Shown: in pieces, positions 8,065-16,168 of the stretch
Position numbering within the stretch: position 1 is the stretch's first letter
Layout: each line of letters begins with the position of its first letter
DNA from: an uncultured Flavobacteriaceae bacterium
GTDB lineage: Bacteria > Bacteroidota > Bacteroidia > Flavobacteriales > Flavobacteriaceae
Length of the DNA: 21,438 nucleotides
Direction of reading: 5' to 3'
NCBI GenBank assembly: GCA_913031655.1
Contig: CAJWFY010000009.1
Coordinates: 1-21,438 of the forward strand
Made by a program: the position numbers and the translations under genes
Notes under the pieces: model-generated
What the model was told of the DNA's origin: nothing
Database searches by the model: none
The model's input: only the letters and a program-made list of their open reading frames with translations

Positions 8065-8739
8065 ATGAAAAAAACCGAGAAAATAAATTATATAATAGAC
8101 ACTTTAGAATTACTCTTTCCAGAAGTACCGATCCCTTTAGACCATAAAGATTCTTATACTTTATTAATTGCAGTATTGTTATCCGCACAGAGCACAGATG
8201 TAGGTGTAAATAAAATAACACCTATTTTGTTCGCTAAAGCAGATAATCCAATTGACATGATTAAACTAACTGTTGAAGAAATAAGAAGTATCATTAGACC
8301 AGTAGGTTTGTCACCTATGAAATCCAAAGGAATTCATGGACTTTCAAAAATATTGATAGACAAACATAATGGTAAAGTTCCTGATAATTTTGAAGATCTC
8401 GAGGCTTTACCAGCAGTTGGGCATAAAACAGCTAGTGTTGTAATGGCTCAAGCATTTGGAATACCGACATTTCCTGTAGACACTCACATACATAGGTTAA
8501 TGTATCGTTGGGGAATGACATCTGGTAAAAATGTTAAAGTAACTGAAAAAGATGCAAAAAGAATTTTTCCAAAAAAATTATGGAATAAACTTCATTTACA
8601 AATAATTTGGTATGGAAGACAGTATTCGCCAGCCAGAGGTTGGAGTATAAAAACAGATTTGATTACACGAAAAATTGGAAGAAAATCATTGTTAAACAAG
8701 TTAATCTTTGATCCTTTTACAGATAACTCAATTCTTTAA
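8065..8739 (+). CDS. nth: Endonuclease III (DNA glycosylase/AP lyase) lacking the 4Fe-4S cluster
   Basis: This 224-aa bifunctional glycosylase/AP lyase should remove oxidised pyrimidines in base-excision repair. The fold is plain: LLIAVLLSAQSTD (residues 33-45), helix-hairpin-helix LPAVGHKTASVV (115-126) with the predicted Schiff-base Lys121, and FPVDTHIHRLMYRWGM (136-151) with catalytic Asp139. In E. coli the C-terminus holds four cysteines that bind a 4Fe-4S cluster. Here the matching segment reads WYGRQYSPARGWSIK and the whole protein has no cysteine, so there is no cluster. The C-terminal tail ITRKIGRKSLL is typical of Bacteroidota homologues. The last 23 bases overlap tail-to-tail with the ECF sigma gene. 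Confidence 0.93.
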   Translation: MKKTEKINYIIDTLELLFPEVPIPLDHKDSYTLLIAVLLSAQSTDVGVNKITPILFAKADNPIDMIKLTVEEIRSIIRPVGLSPMKSKGIHGLSKILIDKHNGKVPDNFEDLEALPAVGHKTASVVMAQAFGIPTFPVDTHIHRLMYRWGMTSGKNVKVTEKDAKRIFPKKLWNKLHLQIIWYGRQYSPARGWSIKTDLITRKIGRKSLLNKLIFDPFTDNSIL

Positions 8740-9319
8740 GTTCATTTTTCATATTAGACTCGTTCATTTTTTTTCTTAAATTATTAATTGAATATCTTAT
8801 TCTTCCTAGTGCGGTGTTAATTGATATATTATTTTTTTCAGCAATTTCTTTAAAAGTAAGATTTTCATAAAACCTAAGTTTAACTATTTCCTTTTGAGCT
8901 TCCGGCAGTTGATCAATCATTTCAAAAAGAACTTTTGATAAGGTTTTGTCAGAAATAATATTATTTTCAATAATTAAATTTTCTGAACTTAATTTAGAGA
9001 AAACCTGATTCATATTGCTATTGTAATTTAATTTCGACCTTTTTACATTTCTGAAATGATCCATTACTAAATTATGAGAAATTCTAAGTATCCATGGAAG
9101 GAATCTTCCTTGTTCGTTGTATTTACCAAGCCTAACTAAGCTAAATACTTTAATGAAGGTTTCTTGTAAAATATCATTGGAAATATCAGAATCTAAAACC
9201 TTAGAATTAATGTAGTTAAATATTCTTTGTTTATGACGTAAAAAAAGAGTTTCAAAAGAACAAGTATTACCTGATTTGTATCTGTCAAGTAGAACAGAAT
9301 CATTGACATAATTTACCAT
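8717..9319 (-). CDS. RNA polymerase ECF-type sigma factor
   Basis: This 200-aa extracytoplasmic-function sigma factor has region 2 near residues 20-92 (DILQETFIKVFSLVR for core binding, then FLPWILRISHNLVMDHFR for -10 recognition). Region 4 lies near 130-186 (LPEAQKEIVKLRFYENLTFKEIAEKNNIS followed by the helix-turn-helix recognition helix and RIRYSINNLRKKM). The linker between them is long and Asn/Ser-rich, and a charged tail of about 14 residues follows region 4. No anti-sigma factor gene is adjacent, so control must be by other means or by expression level. It faces uvrA across a 186-base gap and overlaps nth tail-to-tail by 23 bases. Its location suggests, but does not prove, a link to oxidative or DNA-damage stress. 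Confidence 0.92.
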   Translation of the reverse strand: MVNYVNDSVLLDRYKSGNTCSFETLFLRHKQRIFNYINSKVLDSDISNDILQETFIKVFSLVRLGKYNEQGRFLPWILRISHNLVMDHFRNVKRSKLNYNSNMNQVFSKLSSENLIIENNIISDKTLSKVLFEMIDQLPEAQKEIVKLRFYENLTFKEIAEKNNISINTALGRIRYSINNLRKKMNESNMKNELKELSYL

Positions 9320-9351
9320 AGCCTAATTTTAAATTAAAAAATAATTTCAAT

Positions 9352-9365
9352 TTATTTCGAAATAA
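9352..9365. promoter_or_regulatory. 14-base perfect palindrome in the sigma/uvrA divergent region
   Basis: The bases TTATTTCGAAATAA form a perfect palindrome with no spacer. It lies 33 bases upstream of the sigma-factor start and downstream of that gene's candidate -7 element, where a bound dimer could block transcription. It may be an operator, but short AT-rich palindromes arise easily in this base composition. Confidence 0.25.
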
Positions 9366-9407
9366 TTAAGTAGGGTTCAGGTATAGGCTAATATTTAATG
9401 ATAATAT

Positions 9408-9415
9408 CAAATTTA
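9408..9415 (-). promoter_or_regulatory. Candidate -7 element for the ECF sigma gene
   Basis: The minus strand reads TAAATTTG, an exact match to TAnnTTTG, about 88 bases upstream of the sigma-factor ATG at 9319. No TTG lies at the expected -33 distance. If real, the leader would be about 80 bases long and would contain the 14-base palindrome at 9352-9365. Confidence 0.3.
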
Positions 9416-9418
9416 GTA

Positions 9419-9478
9419 AAATGATTTTAAATAAAAAATTGTTTACGATTTTTCGATAATAAAAATCATTTAAATCAT
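9419..9478. repeat. Inverted and direct repeats upstream of uvrA
   Basis: AAATGATTTT (9419-9428) and AAAATCATTT (9462-9471) are perfect 10-base inverted repeats separated by 33 bases. In addition AAATCAT occurs at 9463-9469 and again at 9472-9478, so one half-site is duplicated with a 9-base period. These lie 28-87 bases before the uvrA start and could be binding sites for a dimeric regulator of uvrA. The AT-rich composition makes chance a real alternative. Confidence 0.25.
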
Positions 9479-9505
9479 ATATTTATAGATTGATTTTTAA
9501 ACATT

Positions 9506-12283
9506 TTGAAAGACATAAAATTAGATTCTAGGTATATTAAAATAAGAGGTGCTAAAATGCATAATCTTAAAAATATTGATCTTGATATACCAAAAAATAA
9601 ACTTATAGTAATAACTGGTTTATCTGGCTCAGGCAAGTCTAGCTTAGCCTTTGATACTTTATATGCAGAAGGACAAAGAAGATACATAGAAAGTCTTTCA
9701 TCATATGCTAGGCAATTTCTAGGAAAACTTAATAAACCAAAAGTTGATAAAATAATTGGTATTTCTCCTGCAATAGCTATCGAGCAAAAAGTGAATAATT
9801 CAAATCCAAGATCAACTGTTGGAACAACTTCGGAAGTATATGATTACTTAAAATTACTTTATGCTAGAATTGGAAAAACCTTCTCTCCTATTTCTAATAC
9901 TCAAGTAAAAAAAGATTCAATTAAAACTGTACTTAAATGTATTAAAACATTTAACTCTGGAGATAAATTCCTCTTGCTTTCTCATAAAGAATTGACAAAC
10001 TTAAAGAACAGTAAAGAAACTCTCGAACTTCTTCAAAAACAAGGGTTTTCTAGAATTGAACTTGATAATAAAATATTAAGAATTGAAGGTTTAAGTAAAT
10101 TAAAAAAAAAGAAATTTAATTTAGTGATAGACAGATCAATTTATGATGATAATCAAGATTACTTAAATAGATTGTCTGACTCTTTAGAATTAGCATTTTA
10201 TGAGGGTAAAGGAAACATTACAATCCAAAACATAACGTCTGATGTCAAATATAATTTTAATAATAGATTTGAACAAGATGGAATTAAATTCATTGAACCC
10301 TCTCAACACTTATTCAGCTTTAATAATCCATTAGGAGCTTGCTCTAGCTGTGGAGGATATGGTGATATTGTTGGAATTGATCCTGAACTAGTTATTCCAA
10401 ACACAGGTTTGTCAGTATATGAAAATGCTATAGCTCCGTGGAGAGGAGAAAAATTAAAAAAATATAAAAATGAACTCATAAAATGCTCAATAGACTTTGA
10501 TTTTCCTATTCACAAACCCTATTTTAAACTTACTCAGGAACAAAAAGAACTGTTATGGACAGGTAATTCTTATTTTAAAGGGATAAATTTCTTTTTTAAA
10601 AAACTAGAAGATAAAATTTATAAGATTCAAAACAGGGTAATGCTCTCAAGATATAGAGGAAAAACAATTTGCAAAGACTGTAATGGGAATAGACTTAAAC
10701 AAGAAGCTTCTTATGTGAAAATAAATGGTAAATCAATCACAGATTTAGTTGAAATGCCCATAGAGAATTTATCAGAATTCATGTTAAAATTAAAACTGGA
10801 CTCTTACGAAGAAAAAATAGCAAATAGAATTTTAAAAGAAATACAAAATAGATTAAGTTTTATCTGTAATGTCGGATTAGGTTATCTTACCGTAAATAGA
10901 AGATCTGGAACTTTATCTGGAGGTGAATCACAAAGAATAAACCTAGCTAATTCTCTTGGCAGTTCACTAGTTAGTTCTCTATATGTGTTAGATGAGCCTA
11001 GTGTTGGATTACACCCAAAGGACACAGAAAGGTTAATAAATATTCTTATTGACTTAAAAAATATTGGTAACACCGTGTTGGTAGTCGAACATGATGAAGA
11101 TATAATGAGGGCTGCTGATCAGATTATTGATATCGGACCTGAAGCCGGATCAAATGGAGGGTTAGTAGTTGCTCAAGGGACAATTAAAGAAATCTTAAAA
11201 TCAGAAAGTTTAACTTCAAAATATTTAAATAAAACTGAAGCAATCATAGCTCCTGAAAAAATTAGATATTCTTCTAAAAAAATTACTATTAAAGGAGCTA
11301 GAGAGAATAATTTAAAAAATATTTCTGTTGATTTTCCTCTTAATAATCTTATTGCTGTAACAGGAGTATCAGGAAGTGGAAAAACTACATTAGTAAAAAA
11401 AATATTATATCCTGCTTTATTAAAAGAAAAAGGAATATTCAAAAGTAAGCCTGGCCAATTTGACGGTATTTCCGGAGATTTAGATCACATTGATGAAATT
11501 GAATTTATTGATCAAAAACCTATCGGCTTATCTTCTAGATCAAATCCCGTAACCTATCTTAAAGTATATGACGATATAAGGAACTTGTTTGCTTCGCAAA
11601 AACTTTCAAAAGTTAACAACTATAAACCAAAACATTTTTCATTTAATGTTGACGGAGGACGTTGTGAAATATGTAAAGGAGAAGGTAGTGTTAAGATTGA
11701 AATGCAATTTATGGCTGATGTAAATTTAGTTTGTGAATATTGTAAAGGAAAGCGTTTTAAAAAAGAGGTATTAAGAGTTAAATTTGAAAATAAAACTATT
11801 GATGATATTCTTAAGATGACTGTAGATCAAAGTATAGAGTTTTTTAATTTAACTAATCAAAATAAAATAGCTAATAAACTTCAGCCTTTACAAGATGTTG
11901 GAATGGGATATATTCAGTTAGGTCAATCATCCTCATCACTATCTGGTGGAGAAGCGCAAAGAATTAAGCTGGCAACTTTTCTATTAAAAGGAAATAACAG
12001 AAAAAAAACATTATTCATTTTTGACGAGCCAACAACAGGACTTCATTTTCACGACATTAAAAAACTTTTAAACTCTTTTAACTCTCTTTTGGAAAATGGC
12101 CACTCTATTATAGTTGTAGAACACAACACTGACCTTATCAAATGTGCAGATCACATAATAGACTTGGGTTTAGATGGTGGTTCTAAAGGAGGTGATCTAA
12201 TCTTTCAAGGAACACCGCAAGAACTAATAAAAAACAAGAAATCAAGGTTATCTAAATATCTTAAGAACAAAACTAGCGCTTAA
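9506..12283 (+). CDS. uvrA: UvrA, excinuclease ABC subunit A
   Basis: This is the complete 925-aa damage-recognition ATPase of nucleotide excision repair, which acts as a dimer with UvrB. The first ABC half has Walker A GLSGSGKSS (residues 38-46), zinc cysteines C279/C282 and C389/C392, signature LSGGESQR (470-477) and Walker B VLDEPS (494-499). The second half has GVSGSGKTT (620-628), zinc cysteines C720/C723 and C743/C746, signature LSGGEAQR (812-819) and FIFDEPT (837-843). The start is TTG at 9506: the in-frame stop at 9491 leaves no upstream ATG, and the first ATG, at 9557, would cut into the conserved IKIRGAKMHNLKNI strand. The length is slightly below the usual 940. The 3' end overlaps the flippase gene by 11 bases, tail-to-tail. 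Confidence 0.96.
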   Translation: MKDIKLDSRYIKIRGAKMHNLKNIDLDIPKNKLIVITGLSGSGKSSLAFDTLYAEGQRRYIESLSSYARQFLGKLNKPKVDKIIGISPAIAIEQKVNNSNPRSTVGTTSEVYDYLKLLYARIGKTFSPISNTQVKKDSIKTVLKCIKTFNSGDKFLLLSHKELTNLKNSKETLELLQKQGFSRIELDNKILRIEGLSKLKKKKFNLVIDRSIYDDNQDYLNRLSDSLELAFYEGKGNITIQNITSDVKYNFNNRFEQDGIKFIEPSQHLFSFNNPLGACSSCGGYGDIVGIDPELVIPNTGLSVYENAIAPWRGEKLKKYKNELIKCSIDFDFPIHKPYFKLTQEQKELLWTGNSYFKGINFFFKKLEDKIYKIQNRVMLSRYRGKTICKDCNGNRLKQEASYVKINGKSITDLVEMPIENLSEFMLKLKLDSYEEKIANRILKEIQNRLSFICNVGLGYLTVNRRSGTLSGGESQRINLANSLGSSLVSSLYVLDEPSVGLHPKDTERLINILIDLKNIGNTVLVVEHDEDIMRAADQIIDIGPEAGSNGGLVVAQGTIKEILKSESLTSKYLNKTEAIIAPEKIRYSSKKITIKGARENNLKNISVDFPLNNLIAVTGVSGSGKTTLVKKILYPALLKEKGIFKSKPGQFDGISGDLDHIDEIEFIDQKPIGLSSRSNPVTYLKVYDDIRNLFASQKLSKVNNYKPKHFSFNVDGGRCEICKGEGSVKIEMQFMADVNLVCEYCKGKRFKKEVLRVKFENKTIDDILKMTVDQSIEFFNLTNQNKIANKLQPLQDVGMGYIQLGQSSSSLSGGEAQRIKLATFLLKGNNRKKTLFIFDEPTTGLHFHDIKKLLNSFNSLLENGHSIIVVEHNTDLIKCADHIIDLGLDGGSKGGDLIFQGTPQELIKNKKSRLSKYLKNKTSA

Positions 12284-13730
12284 ATAGAGATTTTATAATA
12301 TTATTTATAGCTGTAGAAAGGTTTAGATAATAAACTAAACCTATATATATTATTGAAACTATTACACTTCTTAATACTATATCTATAAAAGCAGAATGCA
12401 TAAACCCCACATAACTAATAGACAAATACATCAACATAACAATTAAGATTATTTTAATTGAGTTGAAATTATATGGATTAATTTTTAATTTATGTTTAAT
12501 AAATAATACTTTTAAAAAAGTGAAAACTGAAAGAACTATTAGAGTAGAAATTGCCGCTCCATTAATTCCATAAAGATCGATTAAAACATCATTTAAGAAA
12601 TAAACTGAAATTGCCATAGCAATTGAAAATGGTAAAGTGATTTTATAAAAACTTGAAGTAGCTAAAATAGCAGGGCCACAACCAAAACTCATTTGAATAA
12701 GTTTTGCTAAAGAAATCATTAGAACGACAAGTATAGCATCAGAATAAAGCTCATTATTCATTAAAAGATAAAATGAAGAAATATTCAAGTTTATAAGTAA
12801 AAAAAAGAATCCAGAAACAATAAGTAGATTGGAAGAGCTCTTTTGGTAAAGATTATTTAACTCTTGGAAATCGTTATTATTTATCGCCTTAGCAACCATA
12901 GGATTTAAAATTTGAAACATAGCTCTTCCAGGTATTTCAACAACTGTTGCTATAAACACTGCAACCGCATAATATGCTGTTTGACTAATAGCTTCTTTTT
13001 GAGGAATCATATATTTATCAATATCTATTAATAGGCTAGCTGCTGAACCTGCTAATAATATATATATTGAATAAGACAAAATCTCTTTAAAATTTTGAGG
13101 AAGTTTAAATGAAAACTTAGGAACATATATTGAAAAAGAATAGACTATCATTATAATTAGCCTTAAATAATAAAGCCCGGTTAACCACCATACAAAACCC
13201 TCCTTAGTTAAAAAATCAAATGAGACTAACAGTAATAAAATCATTACAGAAACTCTTGGATATATTTCTTTTAAAATATTTCCAAAAACAGATTTTAAAT
13301 GAACTCTAGACCAAGCATAAAACACTTCAAAATAAGATGTAGCAAATGAAACTAAGAAAATTACCCAAACATAAGATTCAATAATAGGATTTTGAACTGA
13401 TAAGAACTCCCCTATTAAGTCATGTGCCTTAACTACAAAAAAAGTAATAGGGATAATAATAATTAATGGAATAAAAATAATACTTGAAAGAAAAGCGTCT
13501 TTAGAGACTTTATCTTTAAATGAACTATAAAATTTTATAATAGTATGCTGTGCTCCAAGAGACATTAATGGCTGAAGAAGGTTTGATGTAGCTAGTAAAA
13601 AAACAACTAAACCATAATACTCATCCTTTAAAAATTCTGGATAAAAATAAAGAGTATTTAACCCTCCTATTAATAAAGCAATAGAAATAGTAAATATATT
13701 CTTTGAAGTTTGTTTGATTACTATCCCCAT
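12273..13730 (-). CDS. Polysaccharide flippase, Wzx/MATE-like (MOP superfamily)
   Basis: This 485-aa integral membrane protein has about 12-14 hydrophobic helices spread over the whole length, beginning with NIFTISIALLIGGLNTLYFYP and followed by an LMSLGAQHTIIKFYSS block typical of oligosaccharide flippases. Such proteins move lipid-linked oligosaccharides across the inner membrane. It is the last gene of a six-gene minus-strand operon. Its ATG overlaps the preceding glycosyltransferase stop as TAATG (13728-13732), implying coupled translation. The context of glycosyltransferases and YfhO supports glycan export rather than drug efflux. No Wzy polymerase or Wzz chain-length regulator is seen, so the exported unit may be a short oligosaccharide or be finished by genes elsewhere. 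Confidence 0.87.
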   Translation of the reverse strand: MGIVIKQTSKNIFTISIALLIGGLNTLYFYPEFLKDEYYGLVVFLLATSNLLQPLMSLGAQHTIIKFYSSFKDKVSKDAFLSSIIFIPLIIIIPITFFVVKAHDLIGEFLSVQNPIIESYVWVIFLVSFATSYFEVFYAWSRVHLKSVFGNILKEIYPRVSVMILLLLVSFDFLTKEGFVWWLTGLYYLRLIIMIVYSFSIYVPKFSFKLPQNFKEILSYSIYILLAGSAASLLIDIDKYMIPQKEAISQTAYYAVAVFIATVVEIPGRAMFQILNPMVAKAINNNDFQELNNLYQKSSSNLLIVSGFFFLLINLNISSFYLLMNNELYSDAILVVLMISLAKLIQMSFGCGPAILATSSFYKITLPFSIAMAISVYFLNDVLIDLYGINGAAISTLIVLSVFTFLKVLFIKHKLKINPYNFNSIKIILIVMLMYLSISYVGFMHSAFIDIVLRSVIVSIIYIGLVYYLNLSTAINNIIKSLFKR

Positions 13731-14983
13731 TATTTTATTGTTTTCTTTAACAGATCATTTAAATTTTTAGATAAATTATTATAAGTAAATGATGATAAAC
13801 CTATAGGGTTAAAGCTATTCTTTTTTGATTTGTAATTTGAATAAAGTTCTAGAATATAGTTTTTTAAATCAATTTCATTTGAGTAATCAAAAACTCTACC
13901 GGTATTTGTCTTACTAATTATATCTGAAACATCACTATTTAATTTTGAAAATGCAATTATAGGACGATTAAAAGAAAAATAATAAAAAAGTTTCCCTGGA
14001 ATAATATTATCCACTGAATCTAAATTAACACTACTTAATATTAAGACTCGAGCTTTTGACATCTCAATATCTAATTCTGATTTATCAAGGTAATTCTCAA
14101 ATTTAATTTTTGATTCAATTAACTTAATGTCATTACTATTTAAAATGTCTGTATCAAAATCTCCTATAAATCTAACTACTAAATCTCTAGAAAAATCATG
14201 ATTTTCTTTACAAATTTCACTCAATACTTTCCAAAAATTTACAGGATTTTGAATAGACTTCATAACACCTGAATACATAATTAAAAACTTATTAGTTTCA
14301 TTATTTATAATAGTGTCATTAAAACCATTTGTTATAGTAAATGAATTTGAATTTTTTAAAGAATATTTTTCTGTTAACGAAGGGGATGTAGTTATCACTG
14401 TATCGGAAAAATTCAAACATTTACTTTCAAATTTTAGATGTTTATTTTTAATAAACGAAGACATAGGAAAAAATTTGAATTGAAAAAAATCTGACCAAGG
14501 ATCTCTAAAATCTGAAACCCACTTTACATTTGTTTCTTTTTTAATATTTAATCCAATTATATGAGTGCTAAACGGAGGAGCAGATGTTATTAAACAATCA
14601 ATATTATTTTCTCTTACATATTTAATTCCTTCACTGCTGACTTTCTTAATCCAAAACATTCTTGAGTCAGGAAAAAGCAAATTAGCTCTAAACCATAAAA
14701 TAATTTTACTAAAAAAACTTGATGATTTAATGTTGTCAGTATTATTTTTTTTAAAAAAACCTACAGGCTCAAAAATTGGAATTCTAAATACTTTTACAGA
14801 TTTATCTATAGTATATTCTAGATTCTTATCAAGAATTGGATAATTAGCATTTTCTGCAGTAAAAACAGTGATGTCCCACCCCATTTTAACTAACTTATTT
14901 GAAAAATTAAGCCAACGTTGAACCCCTGAACCGCCAGATGGAGGCCAGTAATATGAAATAATAAGCAGTTTATTATTAACCAT
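13730..14983 (-). CDS. Glycosyltransferase, GT4-like (GT-B fold)
   Basis: This 417-aa cytoplasmic glycosyltransferase opens with LLIISYYWPPSGGSGVQRW, the donor/acceptor N-domain signature common in Bacteroidota GT4-like enzymes. DFRDPWSDFF (residues 158-167) and ITTSPSLTEKY (198-207) follow. The C-terminal nucleotide-sugar domain starts near FLIMYSGVMKS (233-243) and includes VRFIGDFD and IIPGKLFYYFSFNRPIIAF. In most relatives the segment reads GKxFEY; here the usual Glu is Tyr334, so the second Glu of the EX7E donor-binding motif appears lost. The start overlaps the upstream glycosyltransferase stop by 8 bases, and the stop overlaps the flippase start. The sugar donor and acceptor cannot be assigned. 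Confidence 0.87.
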   Translation of the reverse strand: MVNNKLLIISYYWPPSGGSGVQRWLNFSNKLVKMGWDITVFTAENANYPILDKNLEYTIDKSVKVFRIPIFEPVGFFKKNNTDNIKSSSFFSKIILWFRANLLFPDSRMFWIKKVSSEGIKYVRENNIDCLITSAPPFSTHIIGLNIKKETNVKWVSDFRDPWSDFFQFKFFPMSSFIKNKHLKFESKCLNFSDTVITTSPSLTEKYSLKNSNSFTITNGFNDTIINNETNKFLIMYSGVMKSIQNPVNFWKVLSEICKENHDFSRDLVVRFIGDFDTDILNSNDIKLIESKIKFENYLDKSELDIEMSKARVLILSSVNLDSVDNIIPGKLFYYFSFNRPIIAFSKLNSDVSDIISKTNTGRVFDYSNEIDLKNYILELYSNYKSKKNSFNPIGLSSFTYNNLSKNLNDLLKKTIK

Positions 14984-16157
14984 AGTGTTTAACTAAATCT
15001 TTTGATATTATATTATTATTAAGATGGTTTTTAATGGCATAAATACAATTTTCACTTAGTTTCATCCTTAAATCTTCATTTAAATATAGTTTAAAAAGCT
15101 TTTTAGTTAAATCTGCTGAGTTTCCAGACTCAAATAACATACCAACATCATAATTCTCCAGCAAAGCTTTCTGAGCCTTTACATCACTACAGATGATAGG
15201 ACAACCTAAAGACATGTATTGAAAAAGCTTATTAGCATAGGTTGTGTCATGATGCAAATTAGAATGCAGAGGAGAGATCCCTAATTGAGCAGCTTTTATA
15301 TATGAAGGAAATAATGTTTCATTTTTCCATCCCTCAAAATCTACATATTTAGAAATATTAAAATAATTAGATACTTTAATAAGTTCATCATCATAAGAGC
15401 TTGAGCCAACAATTACTAACTTAAAATTAGGAATAGATTTTATAATTTGAGGGATTGATTTCAAAACGGTCTCTAACCCTCTTCTTTTAGAAGTGTTTCC
15501 TAAATAAAGCAAAACAAATGAATCAGAATATTTTTTAATAATATTTTTATCTAACTTAAAATCAGAATAAAAACTTTTTGATACAGAGTTTGAAAATACC
15601 ACTACCCTATCTTCATTAATATTAGTCCTTTCAACTAATTCTTTTTTAGCTAAATCAGTTACCACGACAATAGAATTAGCCATTTTACAATACTTTTCTT
15701 CTTCTATTTTCCATTTAGATGGAGAAATAAATAATTTACCTAAAAAACTATTTACATGCTTGTAGAACTTCATTATTTCAGGCCTGTTCTCGTGTAAATC
15801 AAGAGTTATGTCTAAATCAAAAGAAAGATTCGCTTCAAAAACAGAACTAGCAATTTGGATATCATGAATATGTAAAATATCGATATTATTATCTTTTATA
15901 AAATTTTTAATTTTTTTTGACATTATCCATTTATAAAACGGAAAGGTATAAGCTAAAGCTGATAACTTGTAAGTAAGGGTGGAACAATAAAATCTAACAA
16001 CATTAATCCCATTAATAACTTCATTTTTTTTGAAGGTTTTGTTAAAAGACAAACAAAATAAAAAAATCTCATTACCAGATTTAATTAATGCATTAGCCTC
16101 GTTTGTTACCCTTGGATCTGTAGGGTAAGGAGCGTCAAGAATCATTCCAATTTTCAT
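14976..16157 (-). CDS. Glycosyltransferase family 4 protein
   Basis: This 393-aa GT-B-fold enzyme has the N-terminal block MKIGMILDAPYPTDPRVTNEA, then DILHIHDIQIA (residues 93-103) and LDLHENRPE (119-127). The donor-binding C-domain starts near FVLLYLGNTSKRRGLETVLKS (214-234) and carries FKLVIVGSSS (245-254) and YANKLFQYMSLGCPIICSD (307-325). The usual Glu of NKLFEY is Gln313. From memory, a Gln here occurs in a recognised Bacteroidota subgroup, so activity is not ruled out. It is separated by 11 bases from the methyltransferase upstream and overlaps the next glycosyltransferase by 8 bases. It probably adds one sugar to a lipid-linked glycan at the cytoplasmic face; the donor is unknown. Confidence 0.88.
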   Translation of the reverse strand: MKIGMILDAPYPTDPRVTNEANALIKSGNEIFLFCLSFNKTFKKNEVINGINVVRFYCSTLTYKLSALAYTFPFYKWIMSKKIKNFIKDNNIDILHIHDIQIASSVFEANLSFDLDITLDLHENRPEIMKFYKHVNSFLGKLFISPSKWKIEEEKYCKMANSIVVVTDLAKKELVERTNINEDRVVVFSNSVSKSFYSDFKLDKNIIKKYSDSFVLLYLGNTSKRRGLETVLKSIPQIIKSIPNFKLVIVGSSSYDDELIKVSNYFNISKYVDFEGWKNETLFPSYIKAAQLGISPLHSNLHHDTTYANKLFQYMSLGCPIICSDVKAQKALLENYDVGMLFESGNSADLTKKLFKLYLNEDLRMKLSENCIYAIKNHLNNNIISKDLVKHYG

Positions 16158-16168
16158 TACTAATATTC

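Noticed and set aside
9506..9557. Moving the uvrA start to the first ATG at 9557
   Set aside because: This would remove the conserved IKIRGAK strand found at the start of UvrA proteins. The TTG at 9506 preserves it.
14565..14843. Plus-strand open frame of 92 codons inside the glycosyltransferase gene
   Set aside because: It lies wholly antisense to a clearly conserved coding region and has no recognisable family sequence.
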